DNA of 64,000 nt, from positions 124,001 through 188,000 of the forward strand of contig NZ_JASTZU010000037.1 in assembly GCF_030282825.1 (NCBI RefSeq), written 5' to 3'. Below the pieces are notes generated by a model, which searched no databases, was not told the origin of the DNA, and saw only the letters and a program-made list of their open reading frames with translations. A program made the translations under genes and the position numbers. Below are positions 26,390 through 36,706 of this stretch, in pieces (the first letter of the stretch is position 1; each line of letters begins with the position of its first letter). This DNA is from Aquibacillus rhizosphaerae. GTDB lineage: Bacteria; Bacillota; Bacilli; Bacillales; Amphibacillaceae.

Positions 26390-27079
26390 TTACGAAGAGG
26401 TACTTCCACTTTCTTCAAACGGTTGCACAATAACAAATCCTTCACCAGAGAACTCCATTTGAAATGTCTCTCCACTACCACGACCTAGCAATGTTCGGTA
26501 GCTAATGTCTGTTCGAAACTCTGGTTGTAAATGTCCAGACCAAGCAACTGTTGCGCTTGGATCGGTTATAACTGGCATACCAGGGTGAACGAGTAAGGTC
26601 AATGGTTCATAGTGTGATGTTATCGCAACCTTACCACTACCACTCAAGGTGATGTTAAATAATCCACCTGACATCATCCCTGCGATTTTTTTCATTAATT
26701 TAATATCCCATTTTATACCGGGTTCAAAGGCAAGCAAATCATTACCATTAACCGTAATCGATTCATCATTAAGATCAAAAATAGTAATTTTTTTGCCTTG
26801 GTCTGCTAAATACAACCTTCCGTTTCCATGTGCCTTCATTAGAGAACTACCTTCTCCAGTGAAGGCCTTTTTTACCATTCGACCTACACCGTGCTCTAGC
26901 ATTTTTTCACGTTCAAACTTAATATTTCCATTGTATGAAATCATCGATCCAGCCTTTGCCCAAACCTGACTACTTAAATTAACCTCCAAAATACGAGGAG
27001 TTTCCAATTCAAAATATTCGTTTTCAGTATCATCTTGCTTCGTTTTATTTATAAATTCAGTAATGGAGTAATTTCCCAT
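26390..27079 (-). CDS. AIM24-family protein (second copy)
   Basis: A 229-residue member of the AIM24 (DUF124) beta-repeat family. VWAKAGSMISYNGNIKFE, MKAHGNGRLYLADQGKKI, HPGMPVITDPSATVAWSG and EGFVIVQPFEE align in order with the family pattern. It is shorter and diverged from the 1533 copy: the glycine-rich FGGEG blocks are reduced. ATG 27079 has AAAGGA upstream; an ATG eight codons earlier has no site. A terminator follows. Function unknown; presence of two distinct paralogues suggests separate roles. Confidence 0.8.
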   Translation of the reverse strand: MGNYSITEFINKTKQDDTENEYFELETPRILEVNLSSQVWAKAGSMISYNGNIKFEREKMLEHGVGRMVKKAFTGEGSSLMKAHGNGRLYLADQGKKITIFDLNDESITVNGNDLLAFEPGIKWDIKLMKKIAGMMSGGLFNITLSGSGKVAITSHYEPLTLLVHPGMPVITDPSATVAWSGHLQPEFRTDISYRTLLGRGSGETFQMEFSGEGFVIVQPFEESGSTSS

Positions 27080-27335
27080 TCCAACACGTCCTTTCCTCTG
27101 CATAGTAACTTATTTACGAATGAAAGGTTCCAATTGTTTCAGTATTATTTGTAAAACTTAAAATGCTTAAGCTAACTCTAGTATTTAAACTTTTATAATC
27201 AAATGATTAACAAGAGGATAAGTGAGGTTTTTCTAGTTTTTCGCATAGTTTTTTGTTAATCTGTAAGATGGAAGTGTAATCGAATTTATTAACTATTCAA
27301 TCGTTATTACTTTGGAAAAGGTAAGGAGTTTATTT

Positions 27336-28397
27336 ATGAAAAGATTAGTCATATTGGGTGGCGGCTATGGCGGAGTTAAAATTCTACACAAATTAATTGA
27401 TAGTGAAATACCAAAGGATGTTCGCATCACACTTGTTGATCGAAATCCCTATCATTCCTTAAAAACTGAATTTTACACCATAGCTGCTGGGACATCCGCA
27501 GACAAAGAAGTACGCACCGAATTTCCTAACCATGAACAGGTTGACTTAGTATTTGCAGAGATTGAACAAATTGATACTGAAAATGAGCAAATTAAAATCA
27601 AACAATCTGATGAAACAATAGCTTACGATTACTTAGTTATCGGACTTGGGTGTGAAGACAATTACCATGGTATCGAAGGCGCTAAGGAATTCACAGAAAG
27701 TGTACAAACGCTTTCAAAGGCTCGACATACCGGATTAGCAATTGGCGACCTTCACGCATATGGTAAAGTGGCTATTGTCGGAGCAGGTTTAAGTGGAATT
27801 GAAGTTGCTTCTGAAATAAGAGAAAGTAGACCAGATTTAAATATACGCCTACTCGATAGAGGCGCATCTGTATTAAATGGATTTGATTCAAAAATACAAG
27901 AATATGTTGCAGAATGGTTTGTTAAAAATGATGTAGAAGTACTTCATCACTCAAACGTAGAGTATGTAGAAAAAGACGCTGTTTGTAACAATGGTGCTTG
28001 CTTTATCAGTGATGTTACGATTTGGACTGCTGGAGTAAAACCTAATTATTTAGTAAGTGAACTGCCATTTGATAAAGACACACAAGGAAAAATTAAGTTG
28101 AATGATTATTCCCAAGTCCCAACGCATACCAATATTTATGTTGTAGGTGATTGCGCTTCTTCTTATCACTCTCCAAGTGCGCAATTGGCTGGTAAACAAG
28201 GTGAACAAATTGGTGATGTTTTAAGAGCTGTACTAAATGGCCAAGAACCTCAAATCCCTAAAGAAGTTAAACTAAAAGGTGCACTTGGTTCTTTAGGAAA
28301 ATCAGATGGATTCGGTAATATGATGAAACAACCAATGACTGGATTATTACCACGATTAGCGAAATCAGGAGTACTTTGGTTAAATAAGCGACATTAA
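27336..28397 (+). CDS. NADH dehydrogenase-like flavoprotein (YutJ-like)
   Basis: A 353-residue FAD- and NAD(P)H-binding oxidoreductase related to type II NADH dehydrogenases. Motifs are the FAD-binding VILGGGYGGVKIL at the start, the NAD-binding VAIVGAGLSGIEVASEI near 150, and the second FAD site IYVVGDCAS near 270. RNPYHSLKTEFYTIAAGT resembles YutJ/YumB proteins of B. subtilis. The C-terminal membrane helix of true NDH-2 is only weakly represented. ATG 27336 has AAGGAG upstream; a TTG eight codons earlier does not. A terminator follows. The electron acceptor is unproven. Confidence 0.82.
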   Translation: MKRLVILGGGYGGVKILHKLIDSEIPKDVRITLVDRNPYHSLKTEFYTIAAGTSADKEVRTEFPNHEQVDLVFAEIEQIDTENEQIKIKQSDETIAYDYLVIGLGCEDNYHGIEGAKEFTESVQTLSKARHTGLAIGDLHAYGKVAIVGAGLSGIEVASEIRESRPDLNIRLLDRGASVLNGFDSKIQEYVAEWFVKNDVEVLHHSNVEYVEKDAVCNNGACFISDVTIWTAGVKPNYLVSELPFDKDTQGKIKLNDYSQVPTHTNIYVVGDCASSYHSPSAQLAGKQGEQIGDVLRAVLNGQEPQIPKEVKLKGALGSLGKSDGFGNMMKQPMTGLLPRLAKSGVLWLNKRH

Positions 28398-28408
28398 TAT
28401 ATGTTTGG

Positions 28409-28441
28409 AAAGGTCAGTCTTTTTTCGATTGACCTTTTTTT
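28409..28441 (+). terminator. Rho-independent terminator of the NADH dehydrogenase-like gene
   Basis: AAAGGTCA pairs with TGACCTTT (loop with a T tract), then a long T run. Confidence 0.8.
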
Positions 28442-28464
28442 ATTTTTCGAGATAATTTAGTTTA

Positions 28465-29205
28465 TTAATCCCTATTCTTGTTTTCATTTATCTTATATAT
28501 CTCACGTGCCATCGTTTCCAATATATACATAACTGGTACTTGTGTCGTTATATTTGAATTTTCATACCATTCATTTGTCACGTAATATGGAATATTGACA
28601 TCAGAAATCTTCGCTACAGTAGAATGTTTACTATTTGTAATACTTACAATCTTACTTCCTTCTTGCTTTAATTGATTTATGTGCCTAACCGTATAATTAC
28701 TTTCTCCCGAAACCGATAAGGCAATCGTCACACTATCATTTAAAATATGTGGATGAATAGGAAAATGTGGGTCTTTTATATACATCGAAAATGTGCCTAA
28801 GCTCGAAAAATATCTTGCTCCATACTCTGCGAGAATTCCTGAACTTCCAATCCCAATAAAAATAACCGTCTCTGCATCTGTCACAACTTTTGCAGCCTTT
28901 TTTATTTTTTCCTCAATATTACCTGTTAGTGTTCGCTCAAAAAATTCCGTTATCGAATGTTGTCCACTCTTAATAACAGTTGATTTTTCATTTTCCAGTT
29001 GTAATTTAAGTCTTACTTTAAACTCTGAGAAACCAGAACAATTAACCTTTCTACAGAAGCGTAAAATTGTTGCCGTTGAAACATGCGTTTCATCTGCTAA
29101 CTCACGTATTCTCATATAAACAACCTTTTCGATATTTTGAGTAATAAAGTTGTACAAAGATGTCTCTAATTCGTTAAATGAAGCAATCTCTTCATTCGTA
29201 AACAT
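28465..29205 (-). CDS. MurR/RpiR-family transcriptional regulator
   Basis: A 246-residue regulator with an N-terminal HTH (RIRELADETHVSTATILRFC, about 33-52) and a SIS domain (about 100-240; VIFIGIGSSGILAEYGARYF, ALSVSGESNYT). SIS domains here sense phosphorylated sugars. AAGGGGATA precedes ATG. It is divergent from the GH4 phospho-beta-glucosidase across 278 bases and very likely controls it, with a 6-phospho-glucoside or glucose 6-phosphate type ligand (inference). It is not closely similar to the 17288 RpiR protein. Confidence 0.87.
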   Translation of the reverse strand: MFTNEEIASFNELETSLYNFITQNIEKVVYMRIRELADETHVSTATILRFCRKVNCSGFSEFKVRLKLQLENEKSTVIKSGQHSITEFFERTLTGNIEEKIKKAAKVVTDAETVIFIGIGSSGILAEYGARYFSSLGTFSMYIKDPHFPIHPHILNDSVTIALSVSGESNYTVRHINQLKQEGSKIVSITNSKHSTVAKISDVNIPYYVTNEWYENSNITTQVPVMYILETMAREIYKINENKNRD

Positions 29206-29483
29206 AACCTATCCCCTTACCTAAAATAACTTATACCCAAAGCGTACCACATAATCTCATCAAAAAACACCTTGTTACATATCTGACACATTTAACTCTT
29301 TTAGAAACTATAAACTAGAAGCTCACGCCCCCTATACTTACCAATTCCCTACGCTTACTATTAATCTATACAATTCAAATCCAACTAGCAAAGAGAAATA
29401 TTCTTTAATTTAAAATTAATCTAGGAAACTTCAACTTTGTTAAACATTTATTACTAAAACCAAAAAACGGAGGAGTGGTAAAG

Positions 29484-30818
29484 ATGGTTAAAAGGATTAA
29501 AATTACAACAATTGGCGGTGGATCTAGTTATACCCCCGAACTTGTGGAAGGTTTTATAAAGCATTATGATGAATTACCGGTTAGTGAGTTATGGTTAGTA
29601 GATATAGAAGAAGGAAAAGAAAAGTTAGAAATTGTTGGAAACTTAGCGAAAAGAATGATTGAAAAAGCAGGTCTTCCAATTGAAGTTCACTTAACATTAG
29701 ACAGAAAATTAGCTTTAAAAGATGCTGACTTTGTCACAACTCAATTTCGGGTAGGCTTGTTAGAAGCTAGAGCAAAGGATGAAAGAATCCCTTTAAAATA
29801 TGGAGTGCTTGGCCAGGAAACAAACGGGCCAGGTGGTTTGTTTAAAGGTTTACGAACTATTCCTGTCATTCTTGATATTTGTAAAGACATCGAGGAGTTA
29901 TGTCCTAATGCATGGTTAATTAATTTTACAAACCCCGCCGGAATGGTAACAGAGGCTATCCTACGTTATTCCAACATTAAAAAAGTAGTGGGACTATGTA
30001 ATGTTCCAATTGGAATTGAAATGGGAATCGCACAACTATTAGAAGTGGATCACTCAAGAGTTAGAATTGACTTCGCTGGCTTGAACCATATGGTTTATGG
30101 ATTGAATGTTTATGTCGATGGAGAAAGTGTAAAGGACAAGGTAATAGAATTATTAACTGATTCAAACAACAGTAGTTTTGTTAAAAATATAAAGGGACTA
30201 GGTTGGGAGCCATCATTTATTAAAGCACTCAATGTCCTGACTTGTCCTTATCACAATTATTATTACAAAACAAATGACATGGTAGAAAAGGATCTTAAGA
30301 ATGCTGAAGAAGAAGGTACACGTGCGGAAGTAGTTCAAAGGTTAGAAAAAGAGTTATTTGAACTGTATAAAGACCCAACTTTGTCCGTAAAACCACCTCA
30401 ATTGGAAGAGCGCGGTGGGGCCTATTATTCGGATGCTGCAGTTCGTTTAATTACATCCATTCACACTGACAAACGTGATATTCAACCTGTAAATACAGTA
30501 AATAATGGAGCGATAGCAAGCATTCCTAATGAATCTGCCATCGAGATTAGTTGTGTAATTACCAAAGAGGGACCAAAACCAATTGTAATTGGTGATCTCC
30601 CTGTAGCTGTAAGGGGATTAGTACAACAAATTAAATCATTTGAGCGGATTGCGGCTGAAGCAGCAGTGACTGGCGATTATGATAAAACAGTTCTTGCTTT
30701 AGCCATTAACCCATTAATCCCTTCCGATACGATTGCAAAACAAATTGTTGATGAGATGCTAGTTGCACATAAGGAACACTTACCACAATTTAAATTTGCA
30801 GAAACGATAGAAGTTTAA
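29484..30818 (+). CDS. 6-phospho-beta-glucosidase, GH4 family
   Basis: A 444-residue cytosolic enzyme of glycoside hydrolase family 4, which cleaves 6-phospho-glucosides by an NAD+ and metal-dependent redox mechanism. The dinucleotide motif [17 protein letters not shown] begins the protein. [12 protein letters not shown] and GLCNVPIG hold the metal-binding Asn/Cys, and GLNHMVYG the His. The wording fits the phospho-beta-glucosidase (CelF/LicH) subgroup rather than the alpha-specific one. ATG 29484 is eight bases after GGAGGAG. No PTS permease lies beside it, so the phosphorylated sugar must be supplied from elsewhere. Confidence 0.9.
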   Translation: MVKRIKITTIGGGSSYTPELVEGFIKHYDELPVSELWLVDIEEGKEKLEIVGNLAKRMIEKAGLPIEVHLTLDRKLALKDADFVTTQFRVGLLEARAKDERIPLKYGVLGQETNGPGGLFKGLRTIPVILDICKDIEELCPNAWLINFTNPAGMVTEAILRYSNIKKVVGLCNVPIGIEMGIAQLLEVDHSRVRIDFAGLNHMVYGLNVYVDGESVKDKVIELLTDSNNSSFVKNIKGLGWEPSFIKALNVLTCPYHNYYYKTNDMVEKDLKNAEEEGTRAEVVQRLEKELFELYKDPTLSVKPPQLEERGGAYYSDAAVRLITSIHTDKRDIQPVNTVNNGAIASIPNESAIEISCVITKEGPKPIVIGDLPVAVRGLVQQIKSFERIAAEAAVTGDYDKTVLALAINPLIPSDTIAKQIVDEMLVAHKEHLPQFKFAETIEV

Positions 30819-30836
30819 AAAAGAACCTTATTAATA

Positions 30837-30873
30837 AATAACCTGAGCCAAGCGTGGATAGCTCAGGTTATTT
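30837..30873. terminator. Bidirectional terminator between the GH4 and desR genes
   Basis: AAATAACCTGAGC pairs perfectly with GCTCAGGTTATTT, with T-rich DNA on both sides. Confidence 0.8.
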
Positions 30874-30889
30874 ATCGTTTAATTACCAT

Positions 30890-31489
30890 TCATTTAAACC
30901 AGCCCTTCTCCTTAAACCTAGAAATTGCTTCAATCCGATTAGTCACTTCTAACTTATCAAGTATTACTGATATATAATTCCGTACGGTGCCATTAGTTAG
31001 AAAAAGTTGGCTTGCTATTTCTTTCGTGTTTTTTCCATCAGCCATAAGTTTAATAACTTGTTCCTCACGATCCGTAAGCGGACTCTCTTCACCATAAGCC
31101 ATATCAACTAATTCCGGGGCATATACACGTCGTCCATCCATTATAGCTCGAATAGAGTTGGATAAATCCTCACTAGGGCTATCTTTTAATAAATAACCAC
31201 CAACACCAGCATTTCGTGCACGCTCGAAGTATCCCGGCCGTGCAAATGTTGTTAATATAATTACTTTACATGCATCATCCTTCAGTTCCTCTGCCGCATC
31301 TAAGCCACTTTTATGAGGCATTTCAATATCCATAATACATATATCTGGCTTTTGCTCCTTTACTAAGGCTAATACTTCTTCCCCATCTCTCGCCTTACCG
31401 ACAACCTGCATATCATCCTCTAAATCAAGCAATGATCCAAGAGCCCCAAGCAATAAGCGTTGGTCCTCAGCAAGTACAATCCGAATCAC
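30890..31489 (-). CDS. desR: Response regulator DesR (membrane fluidity)
   Basis: A 199-residue NarL/LuxR-type response regulator. The receiver domain (1-120) has acidic EDQ at 8-10, phosphoacceptor Asp54 (CIMDIEMP) and Lys in LLKDSPS. The C-terminal HTH (about 135-195) reads SPLTDREEQVIKLMADGKNT and SQLFLTNGTVRNYIS. The start is GTG with AGGAGGG. With DesK it activates the lipid desaturase gene des when the membrane stiffens in the cold, as in B. subtilis. It lies 12 bases after desK. Confidence 0.92.
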   Translation of the reverse strand: MIRIVLAEDQRLLLGALGSLLDLEDDMQVVGKARDGEEVLALVKEQKPDICIMDIEMPHKSGLDAAEELKDDACKVIILTTFARPGYFERARNAGVGGYLLKDSPSEDLSNSIRAIMDGRRVYAPELVDMAYGEESPLTDREEQVIKLMADGKNTKEIASQLFLTNGTVRNYISVILDKLEVTNRIEAISRFKEKGWFK

Positions 31490-31501
31490 ATTTAATCCCT
31501 C

Positions 31502-32617
31502 CTACTTTGGTTGTTGAATTGCATTTGGAACTTTTATTTTAAGTGTTGTCCCATCTATACTTTGTATTTCCAAACTTCCATTTAGAAACTCCAATCGCTC
31601 TCTAATCCCCTGAAGGCCATGCCCTTTCCCGTTACCTTCTACAAGACCTATTCCATCATCTTTTACCTCAATAAACAATTCGTTCGGAGACTGCTTAATC
31701 AAAACCTGACAAGTAGAAGCAGAGCTATGTTTAACGACATTTGTAATAGCTTCCTTCAAACACATACTCACCACATTCTCCACCAATAGAGGGGTATGTG
31801 ATAGATTGGGATTGCCTTCAACCTGCAATTCTATTTCTGCCGCATCTAATATTTGTTTAATGTGTATTATTTCATCTTTTAATTTGACCCCACGCATGTC
31901 AGAAACCATCTCACGGACTTCTTTTAATGCAGTTCTAGCAGTTTGGCGAATATCATTTATTTCATTTTTCGCAGATTCAGGATTTGCAATCACTAATTTC
32001 CCGGCTAAGTCACTTTTCAATCCTATTAGTGAAAGTTTCTGCCCTAGCGTGTCGTGTAAATCACGAGCAATCCTTTGACGTTCCTCAATAACCATTAACT
32101 TAGATATTCTTTTATTTGCATCTTCTAATTGATCTTCTAGTTGTTCACGCTTAATTCGATTATACATATTAAATGGCAATAGAATTACACCAATTAAACT
32201 AATAACGATAAATGGTAATTGTGAAAAAAAGATATCTGTTTTAAAGATGAAGCCAAGCGTTATTGCAGCAGCTGTCGTAACTAGATGAATGATATATAAC
32301 GTAATAAAACCGGCTTTTTTCTGAACATTACCAATAAAGAAAGCCAAGAATAATGAAAAATAAACATAACCGAGGAGCAAAGTCATAACAATATTAATAA
32401 CCATGTCAATACTAACCCATAAATATACAAACCAGCCTTTCGTAATAAACGAAAGGCGATAAGATGTAAAAAAAAGCAATAATAAACATATACCTAATAT
32501 TATTTCAAATGTAGATGATGACCTAAAAATAAAATAAAAGGGCAAGACACAAAAAATAATCCAAATATAAGAGCTAAGTCCTGTATTCCTCGGAAAAATA
32601 TGATACCAGTTCTGCAT
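31502..32617 (-). CDS. desK: Sensor histidine kinase DesK (membrane thermosensor)
   Basis: A 371-residue membrane kinase. About five hydrophobic spans fill residues 1-150, followed by a coiled linker (EQLEDQLEDANKRISKLMVI). The dimerisation block ERQRIARDLHDTLGQKLSL carries His188, the same position as in B. subtilis DesK. The HATPase domain has ECLKEAITNVVKHSSAS-like KEAITNVVKHSSAST and DDGIGL and GKGHGLQGIRERL. It senses bilayer thickness and fluidity and acts as kinase or phosphatase on DesR. AAGGAG precedes ATG. In B. subtilis desKR lies directly after des; here a 388-bp element and a terminator separate them. Confidence 0.92.
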   Translation of the reverse strand: MQNWYHIFPRNTGLSSYIWIIFCVLPFYFIFRSSSTFEIILGICLLLLFFTSYRLSFITKGWFVYLWVSIDMVINIVMTLLLGYVYFSLFLAFFIGNVQKKAGFITLYIIHLVTTAAAITLGFIFKTDIFFSQLPFIVISLIGVILLPFNMYNRIKREQLEDQLEDANKRISKLMVIEERQRIARDLHDTLGQKLSLIGLKSDLAGKLVIANPESAKNEINDIRQTARTALKEVREMVSDMRGVKLKDEIIHIKQILDAAEIELQVEGNPNLSHTPLLVENVVSMCLKEAITNVVKHSSASTCQVLIKQSPNELFIEVKDDGIGLVEGNGKGHGLQGIRERLEFLNGSLEIQSIDGTTLKIKVPNAIQQPK

Positions 32618-32872
32618 AGCAGGTCTCCTTTTTTGCCCTCTTTTGAGTCAATTTCATAATTACCTTATTCAGTCATCTAAGGGCAATATATAGTTTGGAA
32701 ATGGTTATATAAGTTGACGACAAAATTGGTATTATGAAATTGATTAACTTTGCTAAAATTAGAAAATACATTTTATTCTCAGTATAACAAAAGCAGTGTG
32801 TTTTTTGATTTTTGTTTTTAAATTAAAAAGCTTCTTCCATCATAAGTTTTGCTACTTTTTTCAGAGTTGATG

Positions 32873-33260
32873 TAAAGTACGCACTAACTTTGTCGTGACT
32901 TTCTTACATCATTCATTAGATTAGTGCTTAATCCACCACTTCGGAAATACACTACGTTAGGATAGTGTTGTTCATAGAATTCAATAATGCATTTCATGAA
33001 GTTTAATGCTCGAAAAGCTATAAAAACATTTAAATCACTAATGTAAAATTTATTATCACAATTAGTGGAGACAGAATACGTAGACTCCTACGGGAACAGC
33101 GCGAGCTGAAGATCCACTCAGAAGCGCTTTTCTTCTGAGTTAGCTGAAGCCGTGCCCGTGGAAAGCGGAGTATTCTGCCGGAACGAAGTATTACAACTCG
33201 GGTCACCATTCCAACAGAAAAGAATTTTACAAATGTAAAGAATACTTAGTGCGTACTTTA
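32873..33260. mobile_element. 388-bp inverted-repeat element (MITE-like) in the des locus
   Basis: The 15-bp ends TAAAGTACGCACTAA and TTAGTGCGTACTTTA are perfect inverted repeats. The interior has no gene but a strongly structured, GC-richer core at 33072-33177. No target-site duplication is evident. Size, terminal repeats and lack of coding capacity resemble a miniature inverted-repeat element, but mobility is inferred only. Confidence 0.55.
33072..33177. repeat. Structured core, nested inverted repeats
   Basis: Three nested arms: CAGAATAC/GTATTCTG outside, ACGGG/CCCGT in the middle, and a perfect 8-bp hairpin CTCAGAAG/CTTCTGAG at 33117-33139. From memory, similar sequence (GACTCCTACGGGAAC ... 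GCCGTGCCCGTGGAAAGCG) recurs between genes in many Bacillaceae genomes; I cannot check that here. Confidence 0.6.
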
Positions 33261-33303
33261 TATTTTAATTACATTAACAATAAACTTTTAGAATAAAACC
33301 TTC

Positions 33304-33340
33304 TAAAAATAAACCCCTTCAGAGATTTGAAGGGGTTTTA
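33304..33340 (-). terminator. Rho-independent terminator of des
   Basis: AAACCCCTTCA pairs with TGAAGGGGTTT; on the minus strand TTTATTTTT follows. des is therefore terminated before the element and desK. Confidence 0.8.
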
Positions 33341-33348
33341 CATTCTAT

Positions 33349-34401
33349 TTACTCATCTTGAAAGCTTGGCCCACGCGTTTTTAATTGTAGAGATAGCTTT
33401 GACTTTTCAGCAAGGGCTTTAACTTCTTTAAAGCCCACAAACGTTTTGTTTTTTTCATCATATAATCGAAAACGAATGGACACTAAACTAGAAGCCAAAG
33501 TAATCGTGGTAGCTTTTTGTAAAGGTGGTGTAGATTCATGTGCTTTTTCTAAATTATAATTTGGTACTCTCGGACTCAAGTGGTGTACGTGGTGGAAACC
33601 AATGTTACCTGTAATCCACTGCATAACTTTTGGAAGTTTATAATAAGAACTTCCATCCACTGCTGCTTTCACATAATCCCATTCTGCTTCATTTTCAAAG
33701 TAAGAATCCTCAAATTGGTGTTGCACATAAAACAACCATATTCCAAGAGTACCTGAGACAAATAATATTGGAAGCTGGATAATTAATAATGCTTGCCAAC
33801 CAATCGTAAGTACTAACAATGTGTAAATCGCAATAAGAGAAACGTTAATAAGATACGTATTCAAACGCTCTTTACGTTTTGCACCCTTTCGATTAAAGCG
33901 GTTATCTACAAGGAAAAGATAAACAGGACCAAGCCCAAACATCACAACTGGATTTCGGTAGAGCCGGTAAGTTAATTTTTCCCACCAAGAAGCATTTAAA
34001 TACTCATCTATCGTCATTACCCACATATCTCCGGTACCACGCTTATCCAGATTACCACTGGTCGCATGGTGAATCGAATGACTTCGTTTCCACTTTTCAA
34101 AAGCAAAGTGGGTGATAATGCCCGTAATTGTTCCAAGGATTCGATTGGCCTTTTTATTTTTGAAATATGACTGATGTGTGCAATCATGGAAAATAATAAA
34201 GGTACGCACGACAAAACCTGCGGCTACAATGGAAAGTGCAACAGTTAGCCATACAGAAATGGATAAACTTTGATATGCAAGAAACCACAGTATGAAAAAT
34301 GGTGGAATTGTATTAATTAATTGTTTTATACTTGATTTTTTATCAGCCGTTTCAAATGGCTTTACGTTTTTTCTTAGTTCTGCTTGTTTTTGTCTACTCA
34401 T
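33349..34401 (-). CDS. des: Membrane fatty acid desaturase (Des type)
   Basis: A 350-residue integral membrane di-iron desaturase that introduces a double bond into acyl chains of membrane lipids (Delta5 in B. subtilis Des). The three histidine boxes are present: HDCTHQSYF (HxxxxH type), HSIHHATSG and HHVHHLSPR. Hydrophobic segments near 30-70 and 185-230 fit the four-span topology. AGGAGG precedes ATG. The gene has its own promoter and inverted repeat upstream and its own terminator. Regiospecificity is assigned by similarity of context (desKR next door), not from sequence alone. Confidence 0.92.
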   Translation of the reverse strand: MSRQKQAELRKNVKPFETADKKSSIKQLINTIPPFFILWFLAYQSLSISVWLTVALSIVAAGFVVRTFIIFHDCTHQSYFKNKKANRILGTITGIITHFAFEKWKRSHSIHHATSGNLDKRGTGDMWVMTIDEYLNASWWEKLTYRLYRNPVVMFGLGPVYLFLVDNRFNRKGAKRKERLNTYLINVSLIAIYTLLVLTIGWQALLIIQLPILFVSGTLGIWLFYVQHQFEDSYFENEAEWDYVKAAVDGSSYYKLPKVMQWITGNIGFHHVHHLSPRVPNYNLEKAHESTPPLQKATTITLASSLVSIRFRLYDEKNKTFVGFKEVKALAEKSKLSLQLKTRGPSFQDE

Positions 34402-34663
34402 GATATCCTCCTCAAGCTATGCTGCTTTTATTGGGATTTTTAATCTATCCTAATCATAGAAGAAATAATAAAGCTAAAGAAGTCATAAACGTCAATCTAA
34501 CTATATGACATTTGTCACATCTGCTTGTCTAATTTCTTCATCTAATAGATTTCATCCTTTTTTAAATCCATTTATTATAAATATCCCAAAATTTTAATTT
34601 TATACTGAATGAACTTTAGAAGGTATATCTTATAGGTAGAGATAAGAGACTGTTAAAAAAACA
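34402..34663. other. Intergenic region carrying the des promoter
   Basis: Apart from the promoter/operator at 34467-34517 and the deoC terminator at its far end, I see no gene. AT-rich throughout. Confidence 0.45.
34467..34517 (-). promoter_or_regulatory. des promoter with candidate DesR site
   Basis: On the minus strand TTGACG (34495-34490) and TTTATT (34472-34467) are 17 bases apart. Just upstream lies the inverted repeat TGACA-TT-TGTCA (34506-34517), where an activator such as DesR would bind. A suboptimal -10 fits activator dependence. Confidence 0.5.
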
Positions 34664-34716
34664 AACAAAAAAGCAGCTAACAAGGGAGACTATTGGAACA
34701 GTCTCCCTTGTTAGCT
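34664..34716 (-). terminator. Strong terminator of the nucleoside operon
   Basis: A perfect 17-bp stem (AGCTAACAAGGGAGACT and its complement) around an 8-base loop, followed on the minus strand by CTTTTTTG. Confidence 0.9.
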
Positions 34717-34726
34717 ACTTTATCTT

Positions 34727-35398
34727 CTAATAATCGCTATCTGATTTTTCACCTTTTACAATCGCAACACTAGCACTAGCACCTATACGGCTTGCGCCTG
34801 CGTCAATTAGTGCACAAGCTGTTTCGCGATCACGTACACCACCTGAGGCTTTTACGCCAATTCCCGGTCCAACTGTTTGACGCATCAATTTGATATCTGC
34901 TACTGTAGCTCCTCCAGTTGAAAATCCTGTTGATGTTTTTACATAGTCTGCTCCAGCTTTAACAGCAAGCTGACATGCTTTGACTTTTTCTTCTTCCGTT
35001 AGCAAACTTGTTTCGATGATTACTTTTACTAGTGCTTTTTTTCCTGCAGCTGTTACAACTGCTTGGATATCTTTTTCAACAGCATCATAGTCAGCATCTT
35101 TTAATTTGCCGATATTAATGACCATATCGACTTCTGTAGCGCCTTTTTCAATCGCATCAGTTGTTTCCATAGCTTTAACAGCAGTTGTCGATGCTCCTAA
35201 AGGAAAACCAATAACTGTACAAACCTCTACATCAGATCCTTTAAGTAATAAAGCTACTTGTTCTACCCAAGTTGGGTTCACACATACAGAATAAAATCTG
35301 TGTGTTTTTGCCTCTTCACAAATGGTGACGATTTGGTCTTTTGTTGTATCAGCTTTTAGTACTGTATGGTCAATCGTCATTGCTATATTCTGTTCCAT
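34727..35398 (-). CDS. deoC: Deoxyribose-phosphate aldolase
   Basis: A 223-residue cytosolic TIM-barrel aldolase that splits 2-deoxyribose 5-phosphate into glyceraldehyde 3-phosphate and acetaldehyde. [14 protein letters not shown] starts the barrel. [13 protein letters not shown] carries the proton-relay Lys and [15 protein letters not shown] the Schiff-base Lys. [10 protein letters not shown] forms the phosphate site. ATG 35398 with AAAGG upstream is preferred over a start six codons earlier. It is the last gene of the salvage operon, 36 bases after cdd, and takes the product of DeoB. Confidence 0.95.
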   Translation of the reverse strand: MEQNIAMTIDHTVLKADTTKDQIVTICEEAKTHRFYSVCVNPTWVEQVALLLKGSDVEVCTVIGFPLGASTTAVKAMETTDAIEKGATEVDMVINIGKLKDADYDAVEKDIQAVVTAAGKKALVKVIIETSLLTEEEKVKACQLAVKAGADYVKTSTGFSTGGATVADIKLMRQTVGPGIGVKASGGVRDRETACALIDAGASRIGASASVAIVKGEKSDSDY

Positions 35399-35434
35399 AT
35401 CTATCAACCTTTCCATTACATATATTTAGTACCA

Positions 35435-36695
<1,261 letters not shown>

Positions 36696-36706
36696 TGTTC
36701 ATCCCC

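Larger units (their letters stand above)
32618..33303. other. Long non-coding gap between des and desK
   Basis: It includes the inverted-repeat element 32873-33260. Bases 32618-32872 are AT-rich and probably carry the desKR promoter. No open gene is present. Confidence 0.5.
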
